Below the pieces are notes generated by a model. The model was not told where the DNA came from, made no database searches, and saw only the letters and a list, made by a program, of their open reading frames with translations. From Peptococcaceae bacterium (GTDB lineage Bacteria > Bacillota > DSM-521 > Neomoorellales > Neomoorellaceae): 40,001 bases of DNA. A program made the translations under genes and the position numbers. Of this stretch, positions 1 to 7,732 are shown piece by piece. The DNA is taken from positions 1 through 40,001 of the forward strand of contig DOLC01000103.1 in NCBI GenBank assembly GCA_003509545.1, read 5' to 3'. Every line of letters starts with the position of its first letter. Positions within the stretch are counted from its first letter, which is position 1.

Positions 1-127
1 CTTAAAGCTTGGCCCGAGGGCATGAGAAACCTGCGGCCGGCAACTGAGGCAGGAAGCTTAAATCCTGCCGAGAAGCCTGCCTTAAGCCTTTAAGCCAAGC
101 AAAAGTCCTGCCCGCGAGGGAGGCCTT

Positions 128-177
128 TGCGAGCGGAAGCCAAGCAGCCCGGCATCAGAAGTGGGGATGTGCCAGAA
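128..177 (+). repeat. Dispersed repeat family B, copy 1
   Basis: The 47 bases 131-177 match the reverse complement of the copy near 37195-37245 at 40 of 47 positions, counted by eye. The conserved core begins GAGCGGAAGCCAAGCAG and ends near TGGGGATG and GCCAG. Another copy starts at the right edge of the window and a weaker one lies near 15.75 kb. All copies are intergenic. Function is unknown. Confidence 0.65.
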
Positions 178-178
178 T

Positions 179-237
179 ACCGGCCCGCTGTTTTCATCCT
201 TCTGCTGGTGCCGCGCAGGCGGCATGGACGTCCGCCC
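179..237 (+). repeat. Dispersed repeat family A, copy 1
   Basis: It shares a 26-base identical block, starting TGTTTTCATCC and running to GGTGCCGC, with the copy between thiS and thiG, followed by the shared block CGGCATGGACGTC. The central hairpin seen in the other copies (GCTGGTG and its complement) is partly eroded here. It lies between the family B copy and the end of the alcohol dehydrogenase gene. Confidence 0.7.
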
Positions 238-263
238 TGGCAGCCCTCTCGGAGCTCCTCTGC

Positions 264-1316
264 CTACCAGTCGAACCCGATGACTACTTTACGGTTGCTC
301 GCCTTCCCGGCTACTTTTTCAAAGGCTTCCCGGATGGCCTCTAACCCATAGATATCTCCGATGAGGCTTTTAACTTCCACACGCCCGGCGGCGATGAGCT
401 CCATGGAACGGCGGAATTGATGGTAGTTGGAGCCCGTAGTGGCCGTAACTTGTAACTGCTTATAGTGGATGAGGTTGGTGTTCAGCGGGACCATCTCCTG
501 GCCGCGGGGCAGGCCTCCAAAAAGGTTAATGCGTCCGAAAACCCCCGCCAGCTCCAGGGCCTGCTGCTGAACCGCCGGAACGGAGCAGGCGGTTATAACA
601 ACATCCGCGCCCTTCCCGCCGGTTTCTTTAAGTATGACCGATTTCAGGTCTTCCTTAGAGGGGTTGACCAATACATCGGCCCCGAATTGCGCGCCTTCCT
701 GTAGACGTTCTTCCACCGTCTCGCTTAAGATCACCTTTGCTGCGCCCTTGAGTTTGGCCATCTGAACGTGGAGCAGGCCTATGGGTCCCGCACCTATTAC
801 TACCACCACGTCGGCCGCGCGTATATCTACTGCTTCCGCGCCGTTATATACGCAGGACAAGGGCTCGACTAACACTGCGTCCTCAAAGGATACACCGTCC
901 GGTATGCCCACTATATTGCCCCGAAAGACGGCCGGAGCGGTTATCTTCATATATTCCTGGAAGCCCCCGTCCAGGCTGATACCAAAGGCCTGGTAGTCGG
1001 GGCAGAGCTGGTTCCAACCCCGCAAGCATACTTCGCACTGTCCGCACCCTATATTTGGGGCTACAGCCACCCTCATTCCCGGGGCCAGGCCCCGGACCTC
1101 GCTCCCCACCGAGGCTATCACACCTACTACCTCATGCCCCAGGACCCGCTCAGTTCCCGGAGGTATTTTAAAGTGACCGTAATGGTAAATGCGGATATCG
1201 GTACCGCAGATGGAGCAATACTTTACCTGCAGAAGGACTTCGTAGGGGCCTATTTGAGGGACGGGGCCCTCCACCACCTCCATATCCCTTATTCCCCGGT
1301 AAACCGCCTTTTTCAC
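264..1316 (-). CDS. Zinc-dependent alcohol/polyol dehydrogenase (MDR family)
   Basis: This 350-residue protein is a medium-chain dehydrogenase of the sorbitol/threonine dehydrogenase type, expected to oxidise a secondary alcohol of a polyol or sugar with NAD(P)+ in the cytoplasm. Catalytic zinc ligands are visible as C37 and the H61-E62 pair. The structural zinc site is C91, C94, C97 and C105. A GAGPIG dinucleotide loop lies at residues 175-180. Length is normal for the family. The start is GTG, and it overlaps the stop of the upstream hydroxyacid dehydrogenase by four bases (GTGA), so the two are translationally coupled. It is the last gene of the sugar/aldehyde cluster. Substrate cannot be assigned; sorbitol, threonine or another polyol are all possible. 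Confidence 0.88.
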   Translation of the reverse strand: MKKAVYRGIRDMEVVEGPVPQIGPYEVLLQVKYCSICGTDIRIYHYGHFKIPPGTERVLGHEVVGVIASVGSEVRGLAPGMRVAVAPNIGCGQCEVCLRGWNQLCPDYQAFGISLDGGFQEYMKITAPAVFRGNIVGIPDGVSFEDAVLVEPLSCVYNGAEAVDIRAADVVVVIGAGPIGLLHVQMAKLKGAAKVILSETVEERLQEGAQFGADVLVNPSKEDLKSVILKETGGKGADVVITACSVPAVQQQALELAGVFGRINLFGGLPRGQEMVPLNTNLIHYKQLQVTATTGSNYHQFRRSMELIAAGRVEVKSLIGDIYGLEAIREAFEKVAGKASNRKVVIGFDW

Positions 1317-2314
1317 CGGCTCGCACTCCCTCCGTTCGCTTCTCCTTCATGAGTCCTGTAGCAGGATACTACATTCTTCGGTCTTCTTCCTTCTAAAACG
1401 CTAATCACGTTTTCCGCCGCCTCCAGACCCATGCGCATTACCGCCTCTTCCGTGTAGGCACCTATGTGGGGTGTGCAGACCGTACTTTCGAGGTCTAACA
1501 ATTCTCGATCACGGGGAGGTTCCTCGGCAAAAACATCTAAAGCTGCAGCCCTTATCCATTGCTTTCGCAGGGCCCTGGCGAGGGCCTTTTCTTCTACGAT
1601 TCCGCCCCGGGAGGTATTTATGAGGACGGCATCAGGTTTCATGAGCCTGAGTTCAGCCTCACCTATGAGGTTCCTCGTCTCCGGCAAAAGGGGGAGGTGT
1701 ACGGAGATATAGTCTGCCTCCCGGAGGATCCGGGCAAATTCTGTATATTCTCCCTTTACCTCCGCGGCAAAGGAGGGGTCCGGGCACACGTCGTATAGCA
1801 GAAGCTTGGTGTTAAAGCCCTGGAGCCTTCTCGCCACCGCCCGGCCGATCCTGCCCGTCCCCAGGATGCCGACCGTCTTCCCGAACAAAGACATGCCCAT
1901 GAACTTTTTCCACTGGCCCTGCCTCATGGAAGCATCCGCCTGGGGGATACGCCGGGCGGCGGCCAGTATCAGCCCCACCGCCAGGTCCGCCACGGCCTCC
2001 GTATTGACGTCGGGGGTGTTCGTCACGATTATGCCCTTCTCGGCTGCGGCCTCAAGATCAATATTGTCTACCCCCACACCGTATTTCGAAATGACCCGCA
2101 GTCGGGGAGCGTTCTCGATTACCTTCCTTGGTACTTTATCTATACCGACAATGAGGGCATCCGCGTCTCCAACGAGCTCCAGAAGCTCCTCGACCTCCAG
2201 GGGTCGTTCCAGTGGATTGCGCACGATGCTATAGCCCCTCTCCTCCAGCACCTTAAGGGGTAAGGGAGAGGTAGCCGCAAAGGATCTCGGCGTTACGACT
2301 ACTTTAATGGTCAT
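1313..2314 (-). CDS. D-isomer-specific 2-hydroxyacid dehydrogenase (phosphoglycerate dehydrogenase-like)
   Basis: The protein (333 residues from the chosen ATG) belongs to the D-2-hydroxyacid dehydrogenase family, which interconverts 2-hydroxyacids and 2-oxoacids with NAD(H). The Rossmann motif GTGRIG is at residues 152-157. The catalytic triad reads as R236 (NTSRGG), E264/E265 (DVFAEEPP) and H283 (TPHIGA). There is no C-terminal ACT domain, so it is not a typical serine-pathway SerA. The frame is open 51 codons further upstream, but that part overlaps the MoaD-like gene. The ATG at 2314 follows GGGAGGTT at good distance and lies 4 nt after the MoaD-like stop. In this operon it may act on a sugar-acid-derived hydroxyacid; that is inference. 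Confidence 0.87.
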   Translation of the reverse strand: MTIKVVVTPRSFAATSPLPLKVLEERGYSIVRNPLERPLEVEELLELVGDADALIVGIDKVPRKVIENAPRLRVISKYGVGVDNIDLEAAAEKGIIVTNTPDVNTEAVADLAVGLILAAARRIPQADASMRQGQWKKFMGMSLFGKTVGILGTGRIGRAVARRLQGFNTKLLLYDVCPDPSFAAEVKGEYTEFARILREADYISVHLPLLPETRNLIGEAELRLMKPDAVLINTSRGGIVEEKALARALRKQWIRAAALDVFAEEPPRDRELLDLESTVCTPHIGAYTEEAVMRMGLEAAENVISVLEGRRPKNVVSCYRTHEGEANGGSASR

Positions 2315-2318
2315 CCTC

Positions 2319-2573
2319 TTAACCTCCCGCGAGCATGGGTAGGACCGTAAGTTGGCAGTCCTGGTCGACCGTAAAGGTGTCCCAATCCTCCGGCGGTACC
2401 CCCCGGCCGTCCAATAACACGGCCCAGGCTGCCGGGTCAACACGAAAGCCACACTCGTTGGCCGCAACCTCCAGTATCTCCTTTACCGTAGCCGGCGCCG
2501 GTACTTCAAACATAGTGGCCGTCCGGCCGGCAAAGCTGGCCGCCGGACCCAGGAAGGTAATGCTAACCTGCAT
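2319..2573 (-). CDS. MoaD/ThiS-like small protein paired with the aldehyde oxidoreductase
   Basis: This 84-residue beta-grasp protein ends in Ala-Gly-Gly, the C-terminal Gly-Gly used by ubiquitin-like sulfur carriers for adenylation and thiocarboxylation. It starts 29 nt after the AOR stop and ends 4 nt before the hydroxyacid dehydrogenase start, so it is inside the operon. MoaD-like genes are commonly found beside AOR-family genes, where they are thought to serve pterin (tungstopterin) cofactor assembly. That role is inferred from context. It is distinct from the ThiS encoded at about 20.1-20.3 kb. Confidence 0.82.
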   Translation of the reverse strand: MQVSITFLGPAASFAGRTATMFEVPAPATVKEILEVAANECGFRVDPAAWAVLLDGRGVPPEDWDTFTVDQDCQLTVLPMLAGG

Positions 2574-2602
2574 GGCCCTTACCCCCGCAGGTCTGGAGGT
2601 CT

Positions 2603-4474
2603 CTAGCCCTCATTAGTACCGCCGCCCTCCCGGTTCAGGTCACCGGGTTTTACTACCGAGGCCAAGGCTAGCTGGTGCAGGCGCTCGCGGGTAGGTATGC
2701 CGTCCTTGTCCCACCCCCTGGCTGCATAATATTCATCTAACATTTCGTCGTACATCTCTTTAGTTAGCACCTTGCCTTTAGCCGGCCCCTCCGGCAGCGG
2801 CTCCTTCATAATACGGTCGGGCAAGTAGTCGTCTTTGCGGGTAATACCCTCCCGCACTAAGATGAGCCGTTCCAGAGTATATATCCTCTCCCCGATCTCC
2901 ATGAGCTGGGGTGTCAGATCAACGCCGGTGACCATCTCCAAAACGCTCCCCCTCGGCTGGTCGTTGAAGCCCATGGACGACCTGGCCACCGTGCAGATCC
3001 CCAGGGAGTCCACATACGCCCGGGTCTCCTGGATGCGCTTGACAAGAAGCCCCTTCCCCTTAACGGCAAATCTGTCGTACTCGCCGGTAAGGAGTTCGTC
3101 CCGGATGGTCCATCCGCCTACGTTGTGGCACGCTCCGCGGCTGGAGGTCCCGTAGGACAACCCTATTCCGAAGAAGCCCCGAGGCTCGTAGGCCGCAAAG
3201 GGCATCCATTTGCATTGCATCATGTAGGGCACAGTTTCCGGATATTTCGCGGCCAGGTACTTAAAGCCCCTTGCCAGCTCGGCGCCGAAGCCCCGCATCT
3301 CTCCCATATCCCGGAGCATCTCCACCATTGCCGTACCGTCGCCAAAGCGCAGTTCCCTTCCTATCAGCTCCCGGCTAAACAGTCCCAGCTCGTAGCACTC
3401 CATGGCATAGGCGATAATGGTCCCGGCGGACATGCTGTCCAGCCCGTACTCGTCACAAAGTTGATTGGCCGCAATAATGGCGCCGAAATCCGCTACGCCG
3501 CATTGAGCGCCCAACGTTCCTATACTTTCGTACTCGGGATCAGACCTGAATCCTTTGAAGGGTCCTTCCTTAACCTCGCATATCTGGGCGCACCCGATGG
3601 GGCAGGAGTAGCAGGCTTTGTTCTTCACTTTATAGTGCTTCTCCATGTACTCGGCCTTAATGGTGTCGATGCCGTCGAAGACCGCAGTGCGGAAATTGTA
3701 GCTGGGATAACACCCCAGTTCGTTGAGGACGCCCGTGTACTGGGGTGTGCCGAAACGGGTGTGCACAGGGCGGCTTTCCCGCGCCTTACGCATGGCCTCC
3801 CGGCTGAACTCCATCAGGGCCTGCGGGCGGTAAAGGGGTATCTTCCCCCGTCCCAGTACCGCAACGGCCTTTAAGTTCTTGCTGGCCATGACCCGGCCGG
3901 CGCCTCCCCGGCCTGCACTCCGGCCGTCCACCATGATACAGGCTATGTCCGCCCCGCGCGTCGCCGCCCTGCCGGCGACCATTACCGAAACCCTTTTCTC
4001 TCCCGTGATCTCCTTTATGATCTCCGTGGCCCGGCCGGTTTCTTCCTCCCAAAAGGCCTCAGCCGAATGAAACTCCACCTGGCCGTCCCGAATGTAAAGG
4101 AAGGTGGGCCTCCTAGCCCGGCCCTCAATGATGAGTCCGTCAAACCCCGAAAATTTAAGATGGGGCCCGAAATTTCCTCCGGAGTTAGAACAGAGGTACA
4201 ATCCCGTCTGGGGGGATTTGGTGGTCAGGTTAAACTTGGTGGTGGATGGCAGCTTTACCCCCGTCAACGGCCCGGTGAAAAAGAATATCTTATTCTCCGG
4301 GGAAAGGGGATCGATATCGGCACCTATCTCGTTGTAGTAATAGAAGGCCGCCAGGCCTCGACCACCCAAGAACTGCTCGTACACCCGAGGAGAAATCTCC
4401 TCGGTTATTACTTTTTCCTCCGTTAGATTTACCCGCAACGCCCTTCCCAGATATCCGCCTCTAAACAACATCAT
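2603..4474 (-). CDS. Tungsten-type aldehyde ferredoxin oxidoreductase (AOR family)
   Basis: The protein belongs to the AOR family, whose members oxidise aldehydes to carboxylic acids, or the reverse, with ferredoxin and a tungsten bis-pterin plus one [4Fe-4S] cluster. The N-terminus has the family's GGYLGRALRVNL and FLGGRGLAAFYYY segments. The cluster motif CxxCxxxC lies in the segment CYSCPIGCAQIC near residue 290. The fourth ligand is probably the Cys of SLGICTVARSS. Length from the ATG at 4474 is 623 residues, normal for the family. An adjacent ATG at 4471 is equally possible, and a longer upstream reading looks non-native. It precedes a MoaD-like gene in a sugar-transport operon, which suggests it oxidises an aldehyde made from the imported substrate. 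Confidence 0.92.
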   Translation of the reverse strand: MMLFRGGYLGRALRVNLTEEKVITEEISPRVYEQFLGGRGLAAFYYYNEIGADIDPLSPENKIFFFTGPLTGVKLPSTTKFNLTTKSPQTGLYLCSNSGGNFGPHLKFSGFDGLIIEGRARRPTFLYIRDGQVEFHSAEAFWEEETGRATEIIKEITGEKRVSVMVAGRAATRGADIACIMVDGRSAGRGGAGRVMASKNLKAVAVLGRGKIPLYRPQALMEFSREAMRKARESRPVHTRFGTPQYTGVLNELGCYPSYNFRTAVFDGIDTIKAEYMEKHYKVKNKACYSCPIGCAQICEVKEGPFKGFRSDPEYESIGTLGAQCGVADFGAIIAANQLCDEYGLDSMSAGTIIAYAMECYELGLFSRELIGRELRFGDGTAMVEMLRDMGEMRGFGAELARGFKYLAAKYPETVPYMMQCKWMPFAAYEPRGFFGIGLSYGTSSRGACHNVGGWTIRDELLTGEYDRFAVKGKGLLVKRIQETRAYVDSLGICTVARSSMGFNDQPRGSVLEMVTGVDLTPQLMEIGERIYTLERLILVREGITRKDDYLPDRIMKEPLPEGPAKGKVLTKEMYDEMLDEYYAARGWDKDGIPTRERLHQLALASVVKPGDLNREGGGTNEG

Positions 4475-4633
4475 CACCCCGTTTGCTCTTAATCTCCAGG
4501 TTCCTCGTCCCAGCCCTATTGCTAGCACGTAATGTTATCCTTACAGGCCTGGAAAGGTAAAACCCGTCCCGGCTCCCCCGGCCTCCTCACCGCACCCAAG
4601 GCCAAAGCCGTTCCTGCTGTCCCTATCCCTCCT

Positions 4634-5653
4634 TTACAGGTAAACCGCTTCCCCCGTACTCAGGGAACGGTTGGCCGCGCGGACCACTTTAAGGGCCCGG
4701 ACCCCGTCCTCCACCGTGGTACGGGGTTTAGCACCTCCGGTGAGGCATTCAATGAGGTGCCGATCCTCCCGGATGTATGCTTCTCTAAAGAGAGTGCGCC
4801 AACTCTGTACCAGAGGTCTAGCGGCACCCTTGCCCTTGCTGCACACCGTAACGCCGTGCTCCGCAATGTCACCGATAAAGATAACGCCTTTGGTACCCTG
4901 GATTTCCACCCGTGCATCATACCCGTACTCACTGGGACAGGCTCCCTCGACGGTGCCCATACTCCCATTCTCCAGCTCAAACATGACCACGGCGTGGTCG
5001 TAAAAATCGGGGAATTCCTCCCGCAGATCCCCACAGCGCATATTCTTGCCCCGGGCATAGACCCAGCTGTACTCGGAACCCATCAGCCAGTAAACAGTAT
5101 CGAAGTCATGACTGTTGACTTCCCCTAAAACACCGTTGCTCTTCTTAACATCCCAAGCCCAGCGGGGCGGGAGGCTCGGCCCTTTGCCGACCGATCGTAT
5201 TATAAGGGGGTCGCCTATCTCGCCGTTCTCAAGTAATTCCTTGGCCCGCATGAAACTCGCGTCGTAACGCCTCATAAACCCCATGACGAAAACTACGCCG
5301 TTTTCTTCCACTGCCCGGCGCATGTCCTCGGCCTCTTCTGGCGTAAGGGTAAGGGGTTTTTCACACAAGATGGCCTTCTTTTCCTTCGCCGCAGCAACCA
5401 CCAGATCCCGGTGGGCGAAAGTAGGAGCGGCCACCACCACTGCGTCGATGGTGGGATCGCCCAGTACTTTCTCCAGGTCGGTATAACCCTTGACTCCTAA
5501 CTCGCCGGCCGCCGCTTCCACTCGTTCCTTTTCTACATCGTAAACGGCGACAAGCTTGGCCATCGGAACCGACTCTACGAAATTACGTGCATGGACCATA
5601 CCGGCCCTCCCAATTCCCAAAACAGCTACGCCGCATGCTTCAATACTCAGCAC
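4634..5653 (-). CDS. Gfo/Idh/MocA family oxidoreductase
   Basis: This is a 339-residue NAD(P)-dependent dehydrogenase of the glucose-fructose oxidoreductase/inositol 2-dehydrogenase family. The N-terminal Rossmann loop GIGRAG is at residues 13-18 and the family EKP motif at 99-101. A downstream segment NSHDFDTVYWLMG matches the usual substrate-binding His region. The start is a GTG preceded by GGGAGGG at good spacing. It is separated from the upstream epimerase by 165 nt holding a hairpin. With the epimerase it resembles inositol- or sugar-oxidising modules, but the substrate (inositol, a sugar or a sugar acid) cannot be decided from the sequence. Confidence 0.88.
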   Translation of the reverse strand: MLSIEACGVAVLGIGRAGMVHARNFVESVPMAKLVAVYDVEKERVEAAAGELGVKGYTDLEKVLGDPTIDAVVVAAPTFAHRDLVVAAAKEKKAILCEKPLTLTPEEAEDMRRAVEENGVVFVMGFMRRYDASFMRAKELLENGEIGDPLIIRSVGKGPSLPPRWAWDVKKSNGVLGEVNSHDFDTVYWLMGSEYSWVYARGKNMRCGDLREEFPDFYDHAVVMFELENGSMGTVEGACPSEYGYDARVEIQGTKGVIFIGDIAEHGVTVCSKGKGAARPLVQSWRTLFREAYIREDRHLIECLTGGAKPRTTVEDGVRALKVVRAANRSLSTGEAVYL

Positions 5654-5754
5654 TACGCTCCCTCCCGCAGTCTAAATATGGTTCTTAGGTTCATATGGCT
5701 CTCTGAACTAATTTGGGGGACTGGTGAGGAATTCTACGGGCCGCAGCCCAACCC

Positions 5755-5772
5755 TCAAGGGAGAGCCCTTGA
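5755..5772 (-). other. Perfect 7-bp inverted repeat between epimerase and Gfo/Idh genes
   Basis: The two arms TCAAGGG and CCCTTGA are separated by four bases, so the transcript can form a stable hairpin in the 165-nt gap. No T-run follows on the minus strand, so it does not look like an intrinsic terminator. It could act as an mRNA processing or stability element between the transport and oxidation halves of the operon. Confidence 0.45.
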
Positions 5773-5818
5773 AACCCGGAGATAAAATGGTATTCCGGTG
5801 GGTCAGGAGGTTCCTGTT

Positions 5819-6712
5819 TTACCCCCTGCTTTCGCCTCCCCTGAGTTCCCCTTCTATATCCTTAAGCCTTTCAATGGATATCCTGGCATAATCATCCCAT
5901 AGATGCATAAAGCGCTTCATGCGGGCTGCCATATAGGGGTCCGGTACCGGGGGCAAAGGCTCCAGGGTCAACATACCTTCGTAACCTATGTCGAGTAAAC
6001 CCTCCAGGACAGCCTTGAAATCTATATGACCTTCCCCCACCGCCGTCCTATTGCTGTCGGCCACGTGGAGATTGACAAGCACACCTTTCGCCGCCCTAAT
6101 AGCCTGGGCTACATCTCTTTCCTCAATGTTCATATGGAAAACATCCAGGTGCAACTTTACCGCCGGGGACCTTATCTCTTGGATCATCCGCAACCCCTGC
6201 TCGCAGGTATTCACAAGGAACGTTTCGTAACGGTTAATAGGCTCTATGGCGAGGACTACGCCCTGCTTTTCTGCGTAAAGGGCTGCTTCGCCCAGTGACT
6301 CCACGGCCAGCTTCCACTCTTTATCGTAAGCCTTGAGCCACTCTTCCTCGTCCCGGGGCTCACCTACCGGTAGGACCTTACCTACGGCCGACGGCACCAC
6401 TATTATTACGCCCGCTTCCAACCTCACCGCAAAGTCGCAGCAGTCCTTAAGATATTGAACGGCTCTCCGGCGAACCTCCTCTCTGGGGTTGCTTAAATCT
6501 CGCTCTTCGGTGGGCCAGGGATACATACCGGCAATACTCAGGACCTTAAGGCCGTATTTCTCACAAAGCGCTTCCACCTCACCCACATCATAGCGAGCAG
6601 GCTCTCCCATAAGTTCCACACCGTCGTAGCCATAGCGCTTAAGCCGCTGAAAAGTCGTCTCCAGATCCTCGTCGCCGTATATCCAATTGCTGATGCTATA
6701 CTTAAAGGCCAT
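5819..6712 (-). CDS. Sugar (phosphate) isomerase/epimerase, TIM-barrel family
   Basis: This 297-residue protein belongs to the xylose-isomerase-like TIM barrel family (AP endonuclease 2 fold) that includes D-tagatose 3-epimerase, IolE and IolI. Likely metal ligands are the Glu in LAIEPINRYE, the Asp and His in KLHLDVFHMN, and the Glu in LTLEPLPP. The N-terminus FKYSISNWIYG and the GYDGVELMG segment are typical of strand 1 and strand 2. It lies 21 nt downstream of the permease stop. It probably isomerises or epimerises a free ketose or inosose at one carbon, but the exact reaction is not readable. Confidence 0.85.
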   Translation of the reverse strand: MAFKYSISNWIYGDEDLETTFQRLKRYGYDGVELMGEPARYDVGEVEALCEKYGLKVLSIAGMYPWPTEERDLSNPREEVRRRAVQYLKDCCDFAVRLEAGVIIVVPSAVGKVLPVGEPRDEEEWLKAYDKEWKLAVESLGEAALYAEKQGVVLAIEPINRYETFLVNTCEQGLRMIQEIRSPAVKLHLDVFHMNIEERDVAQAIRAAKGVLVNLHVADSNRTAVGEGHIDFKAVLEGLLDIGYEGMLTLEPLPPVPDPYMAARMKRFMHLWDDYARISIERLKDIEGELRGGESRG

Positions 6713-6733
6713 GATACCGCCTCCCTTTCTTCG

Positions 6734-7732
6734 TTACATTCCCCAGCGACGGCGCCGCCACTGGTCGAAGACTACTACCGCCACTATGACCACGCCCAAT
6801 ACTACCTGCTGCCAGAAGGCCGAGATATTAAGGAGGTCCAATCCGTTGGCAAGGACACCCATAGTCAGAACGCCCAAGATTGTGCCTCCGATGCCACCCT
6901 GGCCCCCAAAGAGATTGGTTCCGCCAATAACTACAGCCGCTATGGCAGATAGTTCTAAGCCCGTACCCATGAGGGCGTTGGCAGAATTGAGCCGGCCCAC
7001 CATGAATATGCTGGCTATACCGGCACAGAGACCGGCAAAGCAGTAAACCAGGATCTTGGTGCGGACCAGGTTGATGCCCGAGACTCGAGCCGCCTCTTGG
7101 TTCCCCCCCATGGCCAGCACCGCCCGTCCAAAGGTGGTATGGGTCAGAAGGAACCACCCGATAACGGCCACAATCGCTGCCCCGACGGCTGCTACCGGAA
7201 TACCGAGAATGTCGCCGCTACCCAGCCAAACGATAGCAGCCGGAATACCTGCAATTGGGAGCCCGTCCGTAACTATCAGGGCCAACCCTTTGTAGGCGGA
7301 TAACCCTCCCAGGGTAACGATGAAGTCGGGCACCCTGCCCCTGGAGATAACATAGCCGTTCAAAAATCCGGCTGCAACGCCGGTAAGAAGCGCAAGGAGC
7401 ACGGCCGCGAATAAAGGCACGCCGTATTTTACCACGGCTACGGCCATCACACACCCGGCAAGGGCCATAACGGATCCGATGGAAAGGTCTATACCCGCGG
7501 CTATAATCACCAACGTTTGGCCAACGGCCAGTATAGCATTTATAGAGCTTTGTCTGGCGATATTAAGGAAATTATTGAGGTCCAAAAAGCTGGGAGTGGC
7601 CAGGCTTAGGTAAACGATCAGAAGTACCAACGCAAATCCTGCCGCACCTTTACCCAACAACTCAAAGACACCCATACCTCTGTTTTTAACGGAGGTATCA
7701 GCCTTGGGAGCGACTCCGCCTAAATCTTTCAT
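6734..7732 (-). CDS. Sugar ABC transporter permease (RbsC type)
   Basis: This 332-residue integral membrane protein belongs to the ribose/xylose-type (carbohydrate uptake transporter 2) permease family. Multiple hydrophobic helices are evident, starting near residues 25-45. The conserved segment VGQTLVIIAAGIDLSIGSVMALAG and the later AVVIGGTNLFGGQGGIGGT stretch are family hallmarks. Its ATG overlaps the stop of the ATPase gene (ATGA), so the two are translationally coupled. With the ATPase and binding lipoprotein it forms a complete importer. The C-terminus ends in a basic tail (WRRRRWGM). Confidence 0.93.
   Translation of the reverse strand: MKDLGGVAPKADTSVKNRGMGVFELLGKGAAGFALVLLIVYLSLATPSFLDLNNFLNIARQSSINAILAVGQTLVIIAAGIDLSIGSVMALAGCVMAVAVVKYGVPLFAAVLLALLTGVAAGFLNGYVISRGRVPDFIVTLGGLSAYKGLALIVTDGLPIAGIPAAIVWLGSGDILGIPVAAVGAAIVAVIGWFLLTHTTFGRAVLAMGGNQEAARVSGINLVRTKILVYCFAGLCAGIASIFMVGRLNSANALMGTGLELSAIAAVVIGGTNLFGGQGGIGGTILGVLTMGVLANGLDLLNISAFWQQVVLGVVIVAVVVFDQWRRRRWGM

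Larger units (their letters stand above)
1..263. other. Repeat-rich non-coding left edge
   Basis: No convincing gene is seen between the window edge and the stop of the alcohol dehydrogenase. The stretch is GC-rich and holds one copy each of dispersed repeat families B (about 128-177) and A (about 179-237), placed back to back. A 74-codon plus-strand frame crosses both repeats but has no homology I recognise. I see no clear terminator for the upstream operon. Confidence 0.6.

Noticed and set aside
127..351. 74-codon plus-strand open frame at the left edge
   Set aside because: It runs through repeats B and A and into the end of a real minus-strand gene, has no good ribosome binding site and no recognisable domain.
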